64,000 nucleotides of DNA from Episyrphus balteatus (lineage: Eukaryota > Arthropoda > Insecta > Diptera > Syrphidae). Under the pieces are notes generated by a model. It searched no databases, was not told the DNA's origin, and saw nothing but the letters and a program-made list of their open reading frames with translations. This document shows positions 11,501-24,350 of this stretch, piece by piece. The stretch covers positions 17,362,501-17,426,500 of the forward strand of contig NC_079135.1 in the NCBI RefSeq assembly GCF_945859705.1, given 5' to 3'. How positions within the stretch are numbered: the first letter of the stretch is position 1; the number at the start of each line of letters is the position of its first letter. The translations under genes were made by a program, and so were the position numbers.

Positions 11501-13420
11501 GTTAGATAATCTAATAGTTGCATGTATCGAAAATAAAAATAAGAACAAATTTCACTTAAACTCCCCTCTAGCTGATCCTAGAGTAAGGATTTGCAGGTAG
11601 AGCTATAACTTCTGCATCTTTTGAATGGGTCAAAATTTATATGTAAATTCAAAGTTTTATTTTTAAATTTTAGTTCAACTTTCCATTTTTCAACCTCTAG
11701 ATTTAAAAATTACACAATAATTGGCCAATTAAAATAAAGCTTTACAAACCTAAGGATACAGCATTTTGTCAAAGTTTCAACATCAGTTCTTTATAAAGCT
11801 ATAAAATAAAAATGTCTTTAAATTTCTAAGCAAATTTCCCATCTAACACTGAGATCTCAGCAATATTCAAATTTCTACCTTAAATATTATTCTATTTCCA
11901 TCGCCATCGGCAATAATAAACTCAAGGGTCCTTCGTCTTCCTATAGTCCCTACCATATTAAAATGTTCATTTTATTCAAGTGACACAGCAATATACCCAA
12001 AGCCTTATGATCAATGCCTTTCAAAATTGAATGCCATTTGAATAAATCCAAAAAAAAAAAAAACAAATTCAGGACGTTGTCGTGTCGGTCGGTCGAAGGG
12101 ATCGATATGGGTCGCCTATATAGTATCCTGTCAAACAAAATTTGTCATATTTTTCCCCCAAGAGCCACAAAAATAAACCAAAACAAAAAAAAGAAGCCAC
12201 CAAATGAATTATAATATAAAAACAGCAAATTCGTATTTCAAAGTAATAAAAATAAAAAAAGTATATCGAAGACGATTGGATTGCGATTTGTGTCTTTACT
12301 CTCCCCTCCCCTACCCTGCTCCAATCAACTCACTTCAACTCTCAACTCCCACGCGTAATTTGTCGCATTTATTTCCACCATTTGTCTTTGTGGAGTGCAG
12401 CCCTTAAAAAAACAAAAATATAAATCACACCCCTGAATTGGAATTTGTAACAAAAAAAATATATAAAAATAAAAAAAACAAACAAGTACAAAAAAAAAGC
12501 TTATTTTCCGGCATTTAAGCAAATCGCAAAAAAATATATATAAAAAAAAAGCCCCAAGGAATGTTTTAAGACCTCAATAGGAAAATTGTAGGTCGCCACT
12601 ATATTGTATAGGTAGGCACACAACTGCGCGCCACAGGAGCAGAGCACCAATATTATAATCAGGATATTCAGAAAACAAAACTGCAGAGATTGTCGCGGCA
12701 AAATGATTGCCTTCCGGCGACACACTCTCAAATAAACCAATTTAACTTTTTTTTTTGTTGTTGTTGTTTTATTTAATGTTTCCCATAAAAAATGAGAACA
12801 GGAAAAAGACATTTTTTTATCCAACTTTTTTTTTTCGAGCCGGAACCAAAAGTTCGGAGAGAGGGTATGGGTAAAATGTTCAGACGACCGACTGACGACG
12901 CGACGATATGGTAGGGGGTGGTTGCACCTTCAAACAGTTTTTGATGGAATTAGCCTTTAGGGAAATTAATACGCAGACGTGTGCTTTCAATTTAATATCA
13001 TTACATGGTGGCTTGCACCATTTTATTCAAGTACTTACACAAAACAACACAACGGTACACAATAAAAATACAGGAAGAAAAAAAAAACTTCAATGGAGTA
13101 GGAAGTATTATGGCAGGGGAATTGTGCGAAATGAGACGGAACAAAGAAACCACACGCATCTTGTTAGTTTGATGGATTAAATTTCACGCGGATTATTTTT
13201 TTAAATATGCGAGAAAAAATTAAGTGTGAAACATTTTGCAGATGTTATCATGTAAAAAGGATATAAAATAAATGGTCGACACCGATAATGTGGGGAGGAG
13301 AATATTCTTTTTTAGATTTTTTTTTATTTGATAAATTTGATATACCATTTGTTTCTTATTCAACAACTTTTGTGATTTTTGTCATAAAATAGCTAAGGGA
13401 AATTAATTTCAGTAGAGATC
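11501..13420. other. Noncoding island, apparently unique
   Basis: A less repetitive stretch containing CT-rich (12300-12350), poly-A and mixed-composition DNA. Several short frames start with ATG (for example 12824-12501 minus and 12908-13180 plus) but none has a recognisable domain or coding-like composition. It could be regulatory or unconstrained; nothing decides. Confidence 0.35.
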
Positions 13421-13424
13421 TTGA

Positions 13425-14207
13425 ACCTTGCAAACCTTGTCTGTCAGTGGGTCTGTCTGTATACAAAGCTTACATCCTAATAAAACGGATGGACCGATTG
13501 ATGTCAAACTTGGAATGAAGCGTTATTTGGTGACTCTCCAGACGGGTTTTTGGAATTAATATTTAAAAATAACCGAACTTGTCATATACCGATTTTAGTA
13601 AAGCTGAAATTGCTCAGAAATGGCTCCAACTATTTTGTTTAAAAAATTCAAATGTAAGTTTTAAAACAAGGTCTATCTTTTAATGAAATTTTTTTTTTTT
13701 TTGAAAATCATAATTAGAACCGTTTTATTTTTTTTAAATCCGATATTCTCCGAAACGGCTTATTGGATTTCAACGAAACTTTTTGTGAAGAAGCACTTAT
13801 ACAATTTTAATATAAGCCAAAAATAAAATTAAAAAAAAAAAAAAATTTTTTGGATTTTTACAAAAATTTTGAAATTTTTTTTTTGAAAAATCAAAATTTC
13901 GAAAACGGGACATTGAATTTTTTTCAAATTTTGTTTTTTTTTTAGATTTTGAAAATTAGTTTTTTCAAAAACGGCTCTTATGCATCTTAATATATCAATC
14001 AAAACTGCATACTTGTTTTGGAGGGCAATTTGATTTTAGATTTTGTTTTATTTTTTTTTAAAACGAATTTTTTATTTATTTATTTATTTTCTTTTTTTAC
14101 CTGTGTAGTACCTACATTTCCCAAATTTCTATATATAAAGTCTTAAAAATTTAAGCAACTTGAACTCTAAGAGCAACTTCATGCGACCCAGTCGTGCATT
14201 TTATTTT
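13425..14207 (+). mobile_element. repA copy, plus orientation
   Basis: Starts around TGTCTGTCAGTGGGTCTGTC (13440), continues with ACGGATGGACCGATTGATGT and GGGTTTTTGGAATTAATA, then repeated AAAACGGCTCTT-like blocks, and ends GCGACCCAGTCGTGCATTTT near 14203. Order and orientation agree with the copies at 30.2, 37.9 and (inverted) 53.8 kb. A/T homopolymers differ in length between copies, giving strong length variation. Confidence 0.8.
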
Positions 14208-14512
14208 TGTTGTTTTTAAAGCCTTTCTTCGCTAAAAACATTTTTTTTCTCACTAGCGTATATTTTTTTATGAAAAGAGTATACAAATTGTTTTCTTTTT
14301 TTTACAAGAAACTATTTGCAGAAAATCATTTTTTAAGTTTTCAAATCGGACTAAATTTCAAAATGTATTCTGCTAACCGAAGGAAGACCGATCCAACAAA
14401 TCAATGATCATTAAGTTTGGTTCAGCGGTTTTTTAGTTATAAGTGATAATTTAACCTATACGACTTTTTTATCTAATTAAGATTTTAGTACGGATGATTT
14501 TATATACATACA
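14208..14512. other. Short AT-rich linker
   Basis: No repeat membership or gene was recognised; it holds a 66-codon low-complexity Phe/Lys-rich frame only. Confidence 0.35.
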
Positions 14513-15335
14513 TTAGCTGACCCGGCGGACTTCGTTCCGCCATTTTTTGTTTTTATTTTCGACTCGATATAATTAGTTAACATTTTAAATGAAAAAGGGA
14601 ATGAAAACTTGAAAAGTTCATAAAATGAGTTTAAAAATATTCACTTTTAAACTTTTAGCAAAAGTGGCCTATGTAAAATATGGCCTATATTAAAAACGGC
14701 CAAAAAACTTGGGACAAAAAAACTTGTTTTTCCCGTTATTCGGTCAAAAATCATTTTAAAATTTAAAAATTTGTAAATGCTATATTTCCTATAAGCTTGA
14801 AATTTTTTGGAGGCTTATAAAAATTACAAAAAAATTAAAAACTACTCAAAAATGTCCCTAAAAATTAGTTGTTTTTCAAAAATTCAAATTTCAAAATCCA
14901 GGGCCTATGAAAAAAATCCGCATAAGACGCCTAAATTTTTTTCTTGGTATCTTTCCAATCGTGTAACTCAAGTTTCCGTAAAAAATTTTCCCTACCTTTA
15001 ATAAGCCTTTTGTCGAAGTTCTACCAGATGTTTTCACTGCACAAAAACCTTCACAACTTAGTTTTGAAGTTTTTTAGAATTTTTGCAATACCTTTTTCAA
15101 CTTTACAATAAATTTATCTATCATTTAAAAAAAATTCAACTCTCTACAACTCACCGTTTAGTAAATAGCCTCTATTTTCAATGTCGTGTTACCCCTATTT
15201 AACCTATAAAATCATTAATTTTTTAGCCTAAAACTTTCTACTCTTATTCCCCTTTGATTTAAAAAAAATAAACAAAATAAGTTAGCCGGTGTGGTCGGTT
15301 AGCGAACGTACAAAAAACAAACTTTAATATATATA
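14513..15335 (-). mobile_element. Helitron-like element with 3' hairpin and CTAA terminus
   Basis: Read on the minus strand, the element ends with a GC-rich hairpin GGCGGA-ACGAAG-TCCGCC (14541-14524), seven bases, then CTAA (14516-14513), with host T following. A short 3' hairpin plus CTRR and insertion before T is the Helitron signature. The opposite end reads TTAGCCGGTGTGGTCGG near 15282 and a TATATA tract at about 15330. A 939-bp-offset second copy follows. No Rep/helicase coding remains, so it is non-autonomous. Class assignment is inference from the terminus. Confidence 0.65.
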
Positions 15336-16275
15336 AAAACAAAAAATAAATTGTAATTTTATTTTCTCACGCTTAAAATGTGTTATCAAATGAAAGGTAA
15401 TATTATCATAAAGATAAATCAAATTTTTATAAGCTCCAGATCAAAAGATGTAATATGTTGAAAAATAGAGTTTTATTTTACCGTTATTTCAAATTTGTCA
15501 TTACAAAATTAATTGAAACTTTGTACAAATATAGTCTTGCCCATTATCTATCTACACTGTAAATTTTATTCATTTATGTATAGAAGAAAAAAAGATAAAA
15601 ATAAAAAAACTGTTAAAAACGGACAAAAAACTTGGGACAAAAAAAAAATTGTTTTTCCCGTTATTCGGTCAAAAATCATTTTAAAAATTCAAAAGTTTGT
15701 ACATGCATGCATGATTAAAACCTATATTTCCTATAAATTTGAGATTTTTTTCAGACATTTAAAAATTCCAAAAAAAATAAAAGACTACTCAAAAATGTAT
15801 CTAAAAATTAGGTTGTTTTTCAAAAATTTTTATTTCAAAATACAGGGCCTATGAAAAAAATCCGTTTTAAACCACTAATTTTTTTTTTAAATATCTTTCT
15901 CATGGTGTAACTCAAATTTCTGTGCAAAATTTTGCGTACCTGTAATTAGTCTTTTGTCAAAGGTCTATGACTGCAAAAAAAACCTTCGCAACTTGGTTTT
16001 GAAATTTTTTTGAATTTTTTCAATACCTTTTTTAACTATTGAATAAATTTGTCTATCATTTAAAAAAAAAGTCAACTCTTTACGACTTACCGTTTAGAAA
16101 ATAGCCTCTTTTTTCAATGTCTTGTTACCCCTATTTACCCTATAAAATCTTAAATTTTGTTTTGCCTTAAACCTTCTCCGCTTATGCCTCTTTGATTTAA
16201 AAAAAAATTAAGAAAATAAGTCAGTCGGTGTGGCCGGTTAGCGAACGTACACAAAACCAAACTTTAATATATACA
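15336..16275 (-). mobile_element. Second tandem copy of the Helitron-like element
   Basis: AAACTTGGGACAAAAAAA, CCCGTTATTCGGTCAAAAA and CGGTTAGCGAACGTAC repeat those of the first copy at a 939-bp offset (CGGTTAGCG at 15296 and 16235). It lacks the hairpin/CTAA end seen at 14513 and carries about 270 bp not matched in the first copy (15336-15610). The far end gives way at about 16275 to ACAGGGTGTCCGG, the likely edge of a different element. Confidence 0.7.
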
Positions 16276-17599
16276 GGGTGTCCGGTAGAAAATGGATAAT
16301 CCGGAAATGGCTGATAGGTGGACTTTTGACTGTTCTGAAACCAAATAGAAAAAGTTTCTATCGCAACCAGTTTAGAAAATATTAGCTTTTTTTCGTTCAG
16401 TGTACTTTAAATTTCATCATCTTACGTTTTCTTTAACCACAACCACGAATGAATGAATTTTATAAATTTCTTATTTTTATAATTTTATACAATAATTGTA
16501 TAAAATTATGCCTAAAAAAAATAAATTCTATAAAAAGATGTTTTGTTCTTCTTCTTTTGAAAAAGAAATCAATTATTGTTCACTTTCATAAAACATTACT
16601 GTGACATACTGTGAATCGAATCAAAAGAACTTAATTAACTCCAAATAATATTTAATTTGGTTAAGTACCAACCAAAATTATTCTTTTGTAAATAATATTT
16701 TTGAGTGTATAATTTTTAACATTTCTATTTTTATTTCAATTTTGCATTATGTTGCGTTAAAAATTAGTTTATTAAATAAGTATACACCATCAAGCAAGTT
16801 TATTCTACCATCCAAATTATTTTAATTTACCAAATTAACTGCATACATATTTAATTTAATAAATTTTAATAAATTCAAGAGTTCACTTCATTAATTTAAT
16901 AACATTTAAAAATAAAATTTCAATACAAAAAAATTACACTCCAAAAATATTCTAACTCAAAAATAAATTAACTTCCATTGCTCAACCATCAATATGATTA
17001 ATGACATTTTCAAGATCAAAATCATTTGTTTATTTATTTTTTTTTTTTTTTTTTATTTAAACCACAAAATGCCAGTCAACTATCACATTTAATAGAAATA
17101 AATAAAATTATCATATGAAAATAAATTTGAATAAATTTTAAAATTATAATAATAATAATAAAATAACCAGTATAAAAGAACGCTTCAATAACTTGATAGT
17201 ATAGCTTACTCTTATTTCACTTTTCATCTATCTATCTATTCAAGTCAATTTTTGTATGGCAAAATTTATTAAATTTTAATGAATATGATTTCTCATACCT
17301 CGTCCATTTATAAAATACACACATTAATCAGTTTATATAGGAATTCTTGCAGAAAGGAAAGGCCAATATCACCATACCCTTAATAATAATTATAATATGA
17401 TGATACCCTTTCTCTAGATAATATTTGATGCTATTTTGTGCAGGGTTGTTTAATAAATGTTCCTAAAATTAGAAATATAAAAATTTAATCCTTTATAACA
17501 GTCTTTTTAGTGGTCGTATGAAACCGAGAAGTAATAATTATATACTCATTTACTCATTATACCCAATTTCTTCTTTTGACCAGTTTTACTCTCATAAAA
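16276..17599. other. AT-rich noncoding DNA, possible TE edge at left
   Basis: Begins with ACAGGGTGTCCGG, a motif that often ends insect transposable elements, followed by about 170 bp that I cannot match elsewhere in the window. The rest is A/T-rich with an (AAT)n tract near 17150 and no gene. Confidence 0.35.
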
Positions 17600-18370
17600 A
17601 GAGACAAGTGATAAGTGAAAATTGATAAGTGAAAAGTGATAAGTAATAAGTGAAAAGTGATAAGTATCAAAATACAAACGGTAGTAGCAAATATGAAAAA
17701 AAAACTGGCAAGTGACAAATGACTTATGATATCTAATAAAATAAGTATAAGAGCTTAATGATAACTTATAAGTGAGATATCATAAGTGGTAAATGATATG
17801 TCATAGAATATATTTTTATTGTTTTTAAATAACACCAAGTAACCCACCTTTATTGAGATCAAATAAAAATAATTATCCAGTGATAAGTTAAAAATGATAA
17901 GTGAAAAGTAACAAATGATAAGTGGAAAAATACAAACGATATAGAACATATGAAAAAGAAACTGGCAAGTGACAAGTGACAAATGACTAATGATATCTAA
18001 TAAAATAAGTATCAGAGCTAAGTGATAACTTATAAGTGAGATATGTATGATAAGTGGTAAATGATGTCATAAAATATATTTTTATTATTTTTAAATAGCA
18101 CCAAGTAACCCACCATTATTGGGATCAAATAAAAATAATTATCCAGTGATAAGTGAAAAGTGATAAATGAAAAATGATAAGTGATAAGTGAAAAGTGATA
18201 AGTGAAAAGTAACAAATGATAAGTGGAAAAATACAAACGATAGTAGAACATATGAAAAAGAAGCTGTTAAGTGACGAGTGACAATTGACCTATGATGTGT
18301 AATAAAATATGTAGTATAAAAGCTATGTGATAACTTATCAATTAGATGTGATAAGTGGTAAATAATATAT
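17600..18370. repeat. Tandem repeat: GATAAGTGAAAA blocks in roughly 264-305-bp units
   Basis: Two scales are visible. An 11-12-bp motif (GATAAGTGAAAA) is reiterated in clusters (17610-17670, 17880-17930 and 18145-18230). A larger unit containing GATAACTTATAAGTGAGATAT and a CACCAAGTAACCCACC segment recurs, with GATAACTTAT at 17760, 18024 and 18329, i.e. 264 and 305 bp apart. Copies two and three have opposite indels in the motif cluster. No coding function. Confidence 0.9.
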
Positions 18371-19791
18371 CAACATAGGTTTTTACTATCGAGAACAAAT
18401 AAATATAATTATGTAACAACACTGATTAAACAAATATAGCCATTTAGTGCAACCAACCAAAATACAACCTTCTCACGTCATAATATAATATAACCACATG
18501 AAAATAATTTTTCCGGTCTATCGAACACGACAAACATAACTTTTTCATTATTTTATCTCCCCGAAAAACTCAAACCAATCGAAAAATCACCTCCTTCGTC
18601 CTTTTCGTAACAGTGAACAAAAAAAAAGGACTCTCCCTGACAGTATGGATGGATCAAAACATGATTTCCATTTCCCGCTTTTCAGGGTTTTCATTTGATT
18701 TTTGTTTCAATTTCACTGCAAAAAAAAAAGAAAATATAAAAATAGATATAAACCAACTCGAACAGACAACAAGGCGAAAACAACACCAACAACAACAACA
18801 AGCCTGGATGTTTTAAAAAGGGAAGCATCCAGAAAATGCACTATAAACTTGGTCCTGGTTTTTGGTTGAATTCCATCTATACACTGTCATATGTAGAAGT
18901 AGATAGTATTTTTTTGGATGGGGTTTTTCGGGTTCAAAAGAGGGAGCTAGGTGAGGTTGGTGCTTTTTAAAGTATGTCATGTACAAAAGTACAATATGAT
19001 GGCAATAAGGCATCAGGCGTCAATACCGTCCCTCGAGGCTTTTCGAGGTTGTTGGACAGTTTTTTTGGTTTTCGTTTGCTGGTCGGGTCGAATCGTTGTT
19101 GTTGTTGTTATTATTCTTGCATAATATACACAAAGGTTGTCATGTTTGTTGTTGTTGTTTTTATTATGATGCAATACTGTTTTCATTAAAGTTATATACA
19201 TACACAAATATTATAATATATAGGAAGGATTGAGTTGCGATTTTCGACGACGACACACGGCAACGAGTGTAATATACATATGAATGATTGACTTATTCAA
19301 GCAGATGATATGGAAATCCAGTGCGTGTCACACAGATTGCAGACATTGTGTCAAATCAAAAAAAAAAAAAACAGATTCAACAAAATTTGGGACATATTTC
19401 CAATATTTTACATATAAATGTAGTTATTTGATTTCTTTTTCTCAAAATGAGTTGTCACAGAATTTGATTTTACAAACTTTTTTTTTTATTATAGGCTTTA
19501 CTGGATTTTTCTCATTTGTCGGAAAAGAACAATTGTACTTAATTATAATTTACATTTGATAGGTAATTATTATCAACGAATAAAAAGAATCACAAATAAA
19601 AATTTAAGGAAATTCATTTTGTCAAAATATTTTTACGGGGTGGCTTTTTTTTTATTATTTTATATCAAGAACGGGCTGAATGGTTTGTAAGACTTTTTTT
19701 ACTTCGGCCTTGAGAGGACATAATTTCTTTCATTTAGGTACTATTTTTGAAAAGTTATATTTATATAAATATCAGATTCCAATTGAAATAA
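18371..19791. other. Noncoding island with simple repeats
   Basis: Mixed composition, with CAA/GTT trinucleotide runs (18785-18805, 19098-19115 and 19149-19160). Frames at 18613-18816 and 18974-19189 are short and of low complexity. No gene recognised. Confidence 0.35.
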
Positions 19792-20835
19792 AATCTTTAA
19801 CTAGAATTTATCAAATTGAAAATTGAAAAATTATTTTATCAGATTTTTCTTTTCTCAAAATTTTTTGTTTTTATTTTTCAATTTTCTCAAAAACTAGAAG
19901 ACATAGAAACATATAGTTTTCACTGTTCGATTAGGAATCAATTGAGGCAGTTTTCTGTTTGAGCCTGAACAAAAATAGTATAAAATAAGTTTAAAAAAAA
20001 AATTTGTTCACCTATTTTTAACTTTGAAATCGATTATTTCAAAAACTATTGGCTATAATACATTGATTTAAAAATAAGAATTAAATGTACAATTTTGTCT
20101 TTCGGAAATGGTATCATTTATTACTGTAAGTGTTGCCGTTGTTTTTTAATAATTTTTTTTTAGAAAACTGCCCCTCCCACCTAAACGGGGGGATATAGAC
20201 CCCCCCTTTCAAAGAAAAAAATGTTTGTATTGAACTCCTCTACAAAAACCCATTATCAAATCCTGGCACCCAAGTTATCCTACTACGTGCCAAAACAACA
20301 TTTTTGTTCTATACCTAAAAGTTCGAATTTCTTTATCTGGGTTGAAATCGTAAAATTTTTTTTCTAAGCCAATTTTAAACTGATTTTCACAAAAAAATAC
20401 CTCGTTTGATTTGGAAATAAATATTATTTTAGAATATATTTTTAAAACAGCATGTTGTTGTGAAAATATATACTTCAATTTGATGTCGAAGTTGGGTAAA
20501 TGACGAAAAAAATGGAATTTTTGAACTTTGACAGCTTATAAATTCTAGGTGCTTTAACCGAGTTACATGTTTTATACATTGTTGAAAAGGTATATTTATC
20601 TCCTAACAGAAACTGTAAGGGAAATCGGTAAAAATTTGACTAAGCTAGATTTTTTTCAATGGGTGAAGGTCAAAAAAACCGTTTTTTGCCCTTAATTCCA
20701 GATTTTGGAGGTGTTAGGGACTTTTTAAATACCGTTTCGTAATCAGTTGCGACTAGCTCTACAAAACGTGATAGGTCTCCGCCCGCGTATATTTTGAGTG
20801 TTACACCGTGTAATCTTTAACTAGAATTTATCAAA
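19792..20835. mobile_element. About 1-kb insertion flanked by an exact 24-bp direct repeat
   Basis: AATCTTTAACTAGAATTTAT plus CAAA occurs at 19792-19815 and again, without mismatch, at 20812-20835. The 996 bp between end in GTTACACCGTGTA just before the second copy. This is what a target-site duplication around a non-LTR or unclassified insertion looks like, although 24 bp is long for one. No coding frame and no poly-A tail were found at the right edge. An alternative is a short ancestral tandem duplication. Confidence 0.5.
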
Positions 20836-22680
20836 AACCAGAATTTTAAGGACTAAACTCAAACTTGTGTATTTTTGTAATTTTTGTTCTCTTTTTTTAT
20901 TGAAAATATTACATTCAACATTTAAGACGCAAGAGTGATCAACATCATCATCAACTCATATCTTAAAATTGTTACTACATGTGACGCATGTTCTGAAATA
21001 CGTTCTATACCTACTTCTTAGTATCAGCCCTTAAATTTTGTTCAGAACTACTTTTTTACCAAATTCCATCACAAAGGAACTTGAATTTGTTCCCTTAAAT
21101 TTTTGTTTGTCTTAAAGGACATAATAAACGCCTAATAACCGTGTCCAATATTACGAAATCCGTGTTGTTTTCTTTTCATCAATTTTTCATTTACTCCCCC
21201 ACAAATAAACAAACAAGAAGTAAGTTTGTAAAGAAGAAATCAGTGTCTTGGTCCTTCTCACCTAGATTTTCTGTTTTTTTTTTTTTGTTTTCTTTATTCG
21301 TTTGTTTTATTTTTTGTTCTAGAGTAGTATTTTTTTTTTTTAACAAAAGTCCTTCATTTTTTTTAACAAAAGTCCTTCATGCGGAACAAATTGTCAACTT
21401 CATGTCAGCTATAAACTGTGTGTTTGTGCGAAACATAACGACATAAACGCTAACGTATCGTCAATTTGTTGTAAGAAGTCCTCTGCTTTTTTCTTCCTTA
21501 AAAATACACACACAAGAGCGAAGGAAGAAATCACATTAATAAATTTCTTAACACCGAAACCGTTCTAAATGATGTTAGAGTCGTTATCCTCCCATCCATA
21601 TCCTGCTTTCTATATAGGGCCTGGGTGACACATCTCTTCGGCAATCACCCGCATTAAACTTATATGTGTGTATCATAGAATCCCATCTTCAATCCCGTGT
21701 CTCGTCGACCGTCATTGCTTCTCGTCGCGTCGACGTCGTCGTATATAGTTGCAGCCTCAATTTACTTCCTTACAAAAAATAGAACCAACAAGGATATAAG
21801 ATGACACAAAAAAAAAAGAAAGTAAGACAATTCACATTCACACTCTCACTTTAACACCATCCCGTTGTACAGTGTTTAACTTGCGTGTGTATGAGTGTGA
21901 TGTTTTTTTGACATTATCCTGCAAAGACAATAAATTATTATCGAAAGGACATAAGATTAATGACAGTTTGTCGAAAGGTGGTGCAAATGATAGTAACAAA
22001 GCGAGGACATGAATAAAAACCAAAATGACGAAAAGTAAGCTTAACAAAAATGCGTTGTAAGTCAGGAGATTTAAGCGCAAAAGTAGAGTGGGCAAATCGG
22101 GAAGAGGGGAGTGCAAAAAAACACTAAAGATTCTAATGGTAAATCTATAATTTATGCATCCACACCTTGTGTGTGTAATGGACCAAAATTCTATAAGGAT
22201 GCTATTTACTACTTTGTCATGATAAATCTTATCTTTTGGTAAAATTTCCATAAACATATCATTGTCGTGAGATGGCGTTGTAGCTGTGTAGAGGTAAAAG
22301 GTTTTACCTTTACGCGGCGGCGGCAGGATGGATTAGCATTTCGTATATAGTTTTTGAACTATAGTGTGTTGTATGCTCTCTCTGGGTTTCTGTATGTGTC
22401 CTGGCGATGTCCTTATTATCATTCAACTGATGATGGAGTGAATTGTGTATGCGTGTAATGCTTTTGTTTTGGGGTCTTGAGGCAGGATGATAGAGGTGAT
22501 AGTGAGTTAACGAAACGCCTCTAATTAATTGAATGTGATTAAGAACATTGTAATCCATTTTCCAATATAAGGGAACGATATAAGGTAAAAGGTAAGGTAG
22601 GTTGACAGCAGTTTTATATGCAGATAAACACACCCGAGGGAGTAATACAACACACTACATCACCTCTGTGTAAACTGATA
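20836..22680. other. Noncoding island, comparatively balanced composition
   Basis: A stretch of mostly unique DNA, with CGTCG-rich patches around 21705-21745 and a CGGCGG run at 22314-22322. A direct repeat of about 20 bp (TTTTTTAACAAAAGTCCTTCAT) occurs at 21332 and 21358. The longest frame (22257-21838 minus, 139 codons) is leucine-rich without a recognisable domain, and I do not call it. Candidate regulatory DNA by composition only. Confidence 0.35.
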
Positions 22681-23149
22681 ATGTAGGTTAAATGAGGTTT
22701 TTACTTCACAAATTAACTTGAAGGTTTTTGGAAAAAAAAAATTTGCATGTGGCAAAATAAATAAAAGGTTTGAAATATAATTAAACAGTGTTAATTTTAT
22801 TTATTTATCAATGAAATATACAAAATAAATTTATTTATTTATTTTATTGGTTCAGTTTTGAAGCACTTATTATTTTCATAAATTGTTGCTCTTGTTACGA
22901 AACTAGAACTTTAAATTAAATTATCTCTTGATTGTCCCTTAAAAATATTTTAGAGTTGTTCAAATAAAATATTTGATACATTTAAATTGGAAAAAGGTCT
23001 ACAGAAAAAGAATAAAAGAAAGATAATTAAAAGACAAAAGGAAACGAAAGCTGCAGTGTAAATAATTGTACATAAGTATAAAGTATAATTGTGGCAAATT
23101 AATTTCAAATTAAATTTGACAAAAATAGGACAGATTAGCTTTAATCAGT
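22681..23149. other. AT-rich noncoding DNA
   Basis: TTTATTTATTTA tracts near 22795-22850; no gene or clear repeat membership. Confidence 0.35.
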
Positions 23150-23825
23150 GTTGTTGTAAAATTAATTTAAAAAAAGGCATTTAAAAAAAAATGTTTATAC
23201 AAAAATTGCATTAACAAATGTTTGTTGTATCTGAAAAAATTTTGCAGTAAAAAAAAATTTTTACAAATAAAAAAGAAATATTTATTGCAACTGAAAATTT
23301 TGCATCATTAAATTTTTTTATTGCAAATAAATATTTTTAATTGAAAATACAATTTAATTTTGTTACAAATAAAAAATATTTGCATTGAAAATACAATTTA
23401 ATTTTGTTGCAAATAAAAAATTTTCTGCATTGAAAAGAATTGAAATATTTTTTTTACATCAATCGAATTTCTTAAAATTTTGACTATTTGGCCTTACATA
23501 AACTTCAATACTATAGTTGAAATAGCTAATGCATTTTCAAATAGCCAACATTGTTAGAAACTTGACGAATATTAAAAAAAAAATATTTAATGCACACATT
23601 AAATTTTTTTTTTAATGCAGAAAATTTTGTATATGCAATAAAAATTTTTGTTTATGCAAAATATTTTTATGGTAATAAAATTTAATTTTGAATGCAAATA
23701 CTTTTTCATTTACAATAAAATTTTTTATTAAAATGGAATATATTTTCAGTTGTAATAAATATTTCTTTTCTATTTGAAATGGAAAACATGTGCATTAAAT
23801 AAATAATTATTTTAACAAACCTGGT
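23150..23825. mobile_element. Second AT-rich foldback-like element (same family as 9400-9872)
   Basis: Starts GTGTTGTTGTAAAATTAA and ends ATTTTAACAAACCTGG, i.e. inverted ends. Internal ATTTGCATTGAAAATACAA and GCAATAAAAATTTTTG motifs are inverted relative to each other across the centre near 23570. The element shares subrepeats and its right-end CCTGG with the locus at 9.4-9.9 kb. No coding capacity. Confidence 0.6.
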
Positions 23826-24350
23826 TTGTTGACTCTTTTGGGCAATGATGAAACCAGCTTTTCCAATAAATATTGATGATTTTGTCGTCATGAAACCATA
23901 CATCCATAATTGAAGATAAATGCCTTTTCACTTTGAGGTCTAAGAGCCCCCGCACATTACAGACTTTCTATCGGCCGGCATTATTATTCAGGTGTCAAAA
24001 TATCATGTTTTGGGTGTTTAACATCTAAAGGCCCTTCAAATATAAACAGTTCCAAATATGCAGAATTTTTGACGCAAATGCTGCTTCTAACCATTCAAAA
24101 GAGATTTTTGGTAATAAATTCAATTCATTTTCAAAATAATCTTGCTCTATTCCACCATATCCAACAAATTCAAGCAGTTCTTAGCAAACCAGAAAATTGC
24201 TTGCGGTGGCGGGCGTGTTCCGCTCAGTCCCTCAGTTCTGTTCCATTTTTTATTGAAATCCTCAGAGGCCCACTTCATTATATTCCATTTTTTAGTGCAT
24301 TGTTGAACTAATATTTAAATTTTTTTATTGATGGAATAAAAAATAATAAA
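23826..24350. other. Noncoding DNA
   Basis: Mixed sequence without repeats that I can identify. It includes a GC-rich patch at 24203-24220 (GGTGGCGGGCGTG). An 80-codon frame (24069-24311) has no recognisable domain. Confidence 0.35.

Noticed and set aside
21838..22257. 139-codon minus-strand frame
   Set aside because: Leucine/serine-rich without a recognisable domain, no upstream exon or promoter context; length is within what chance gives in this window.
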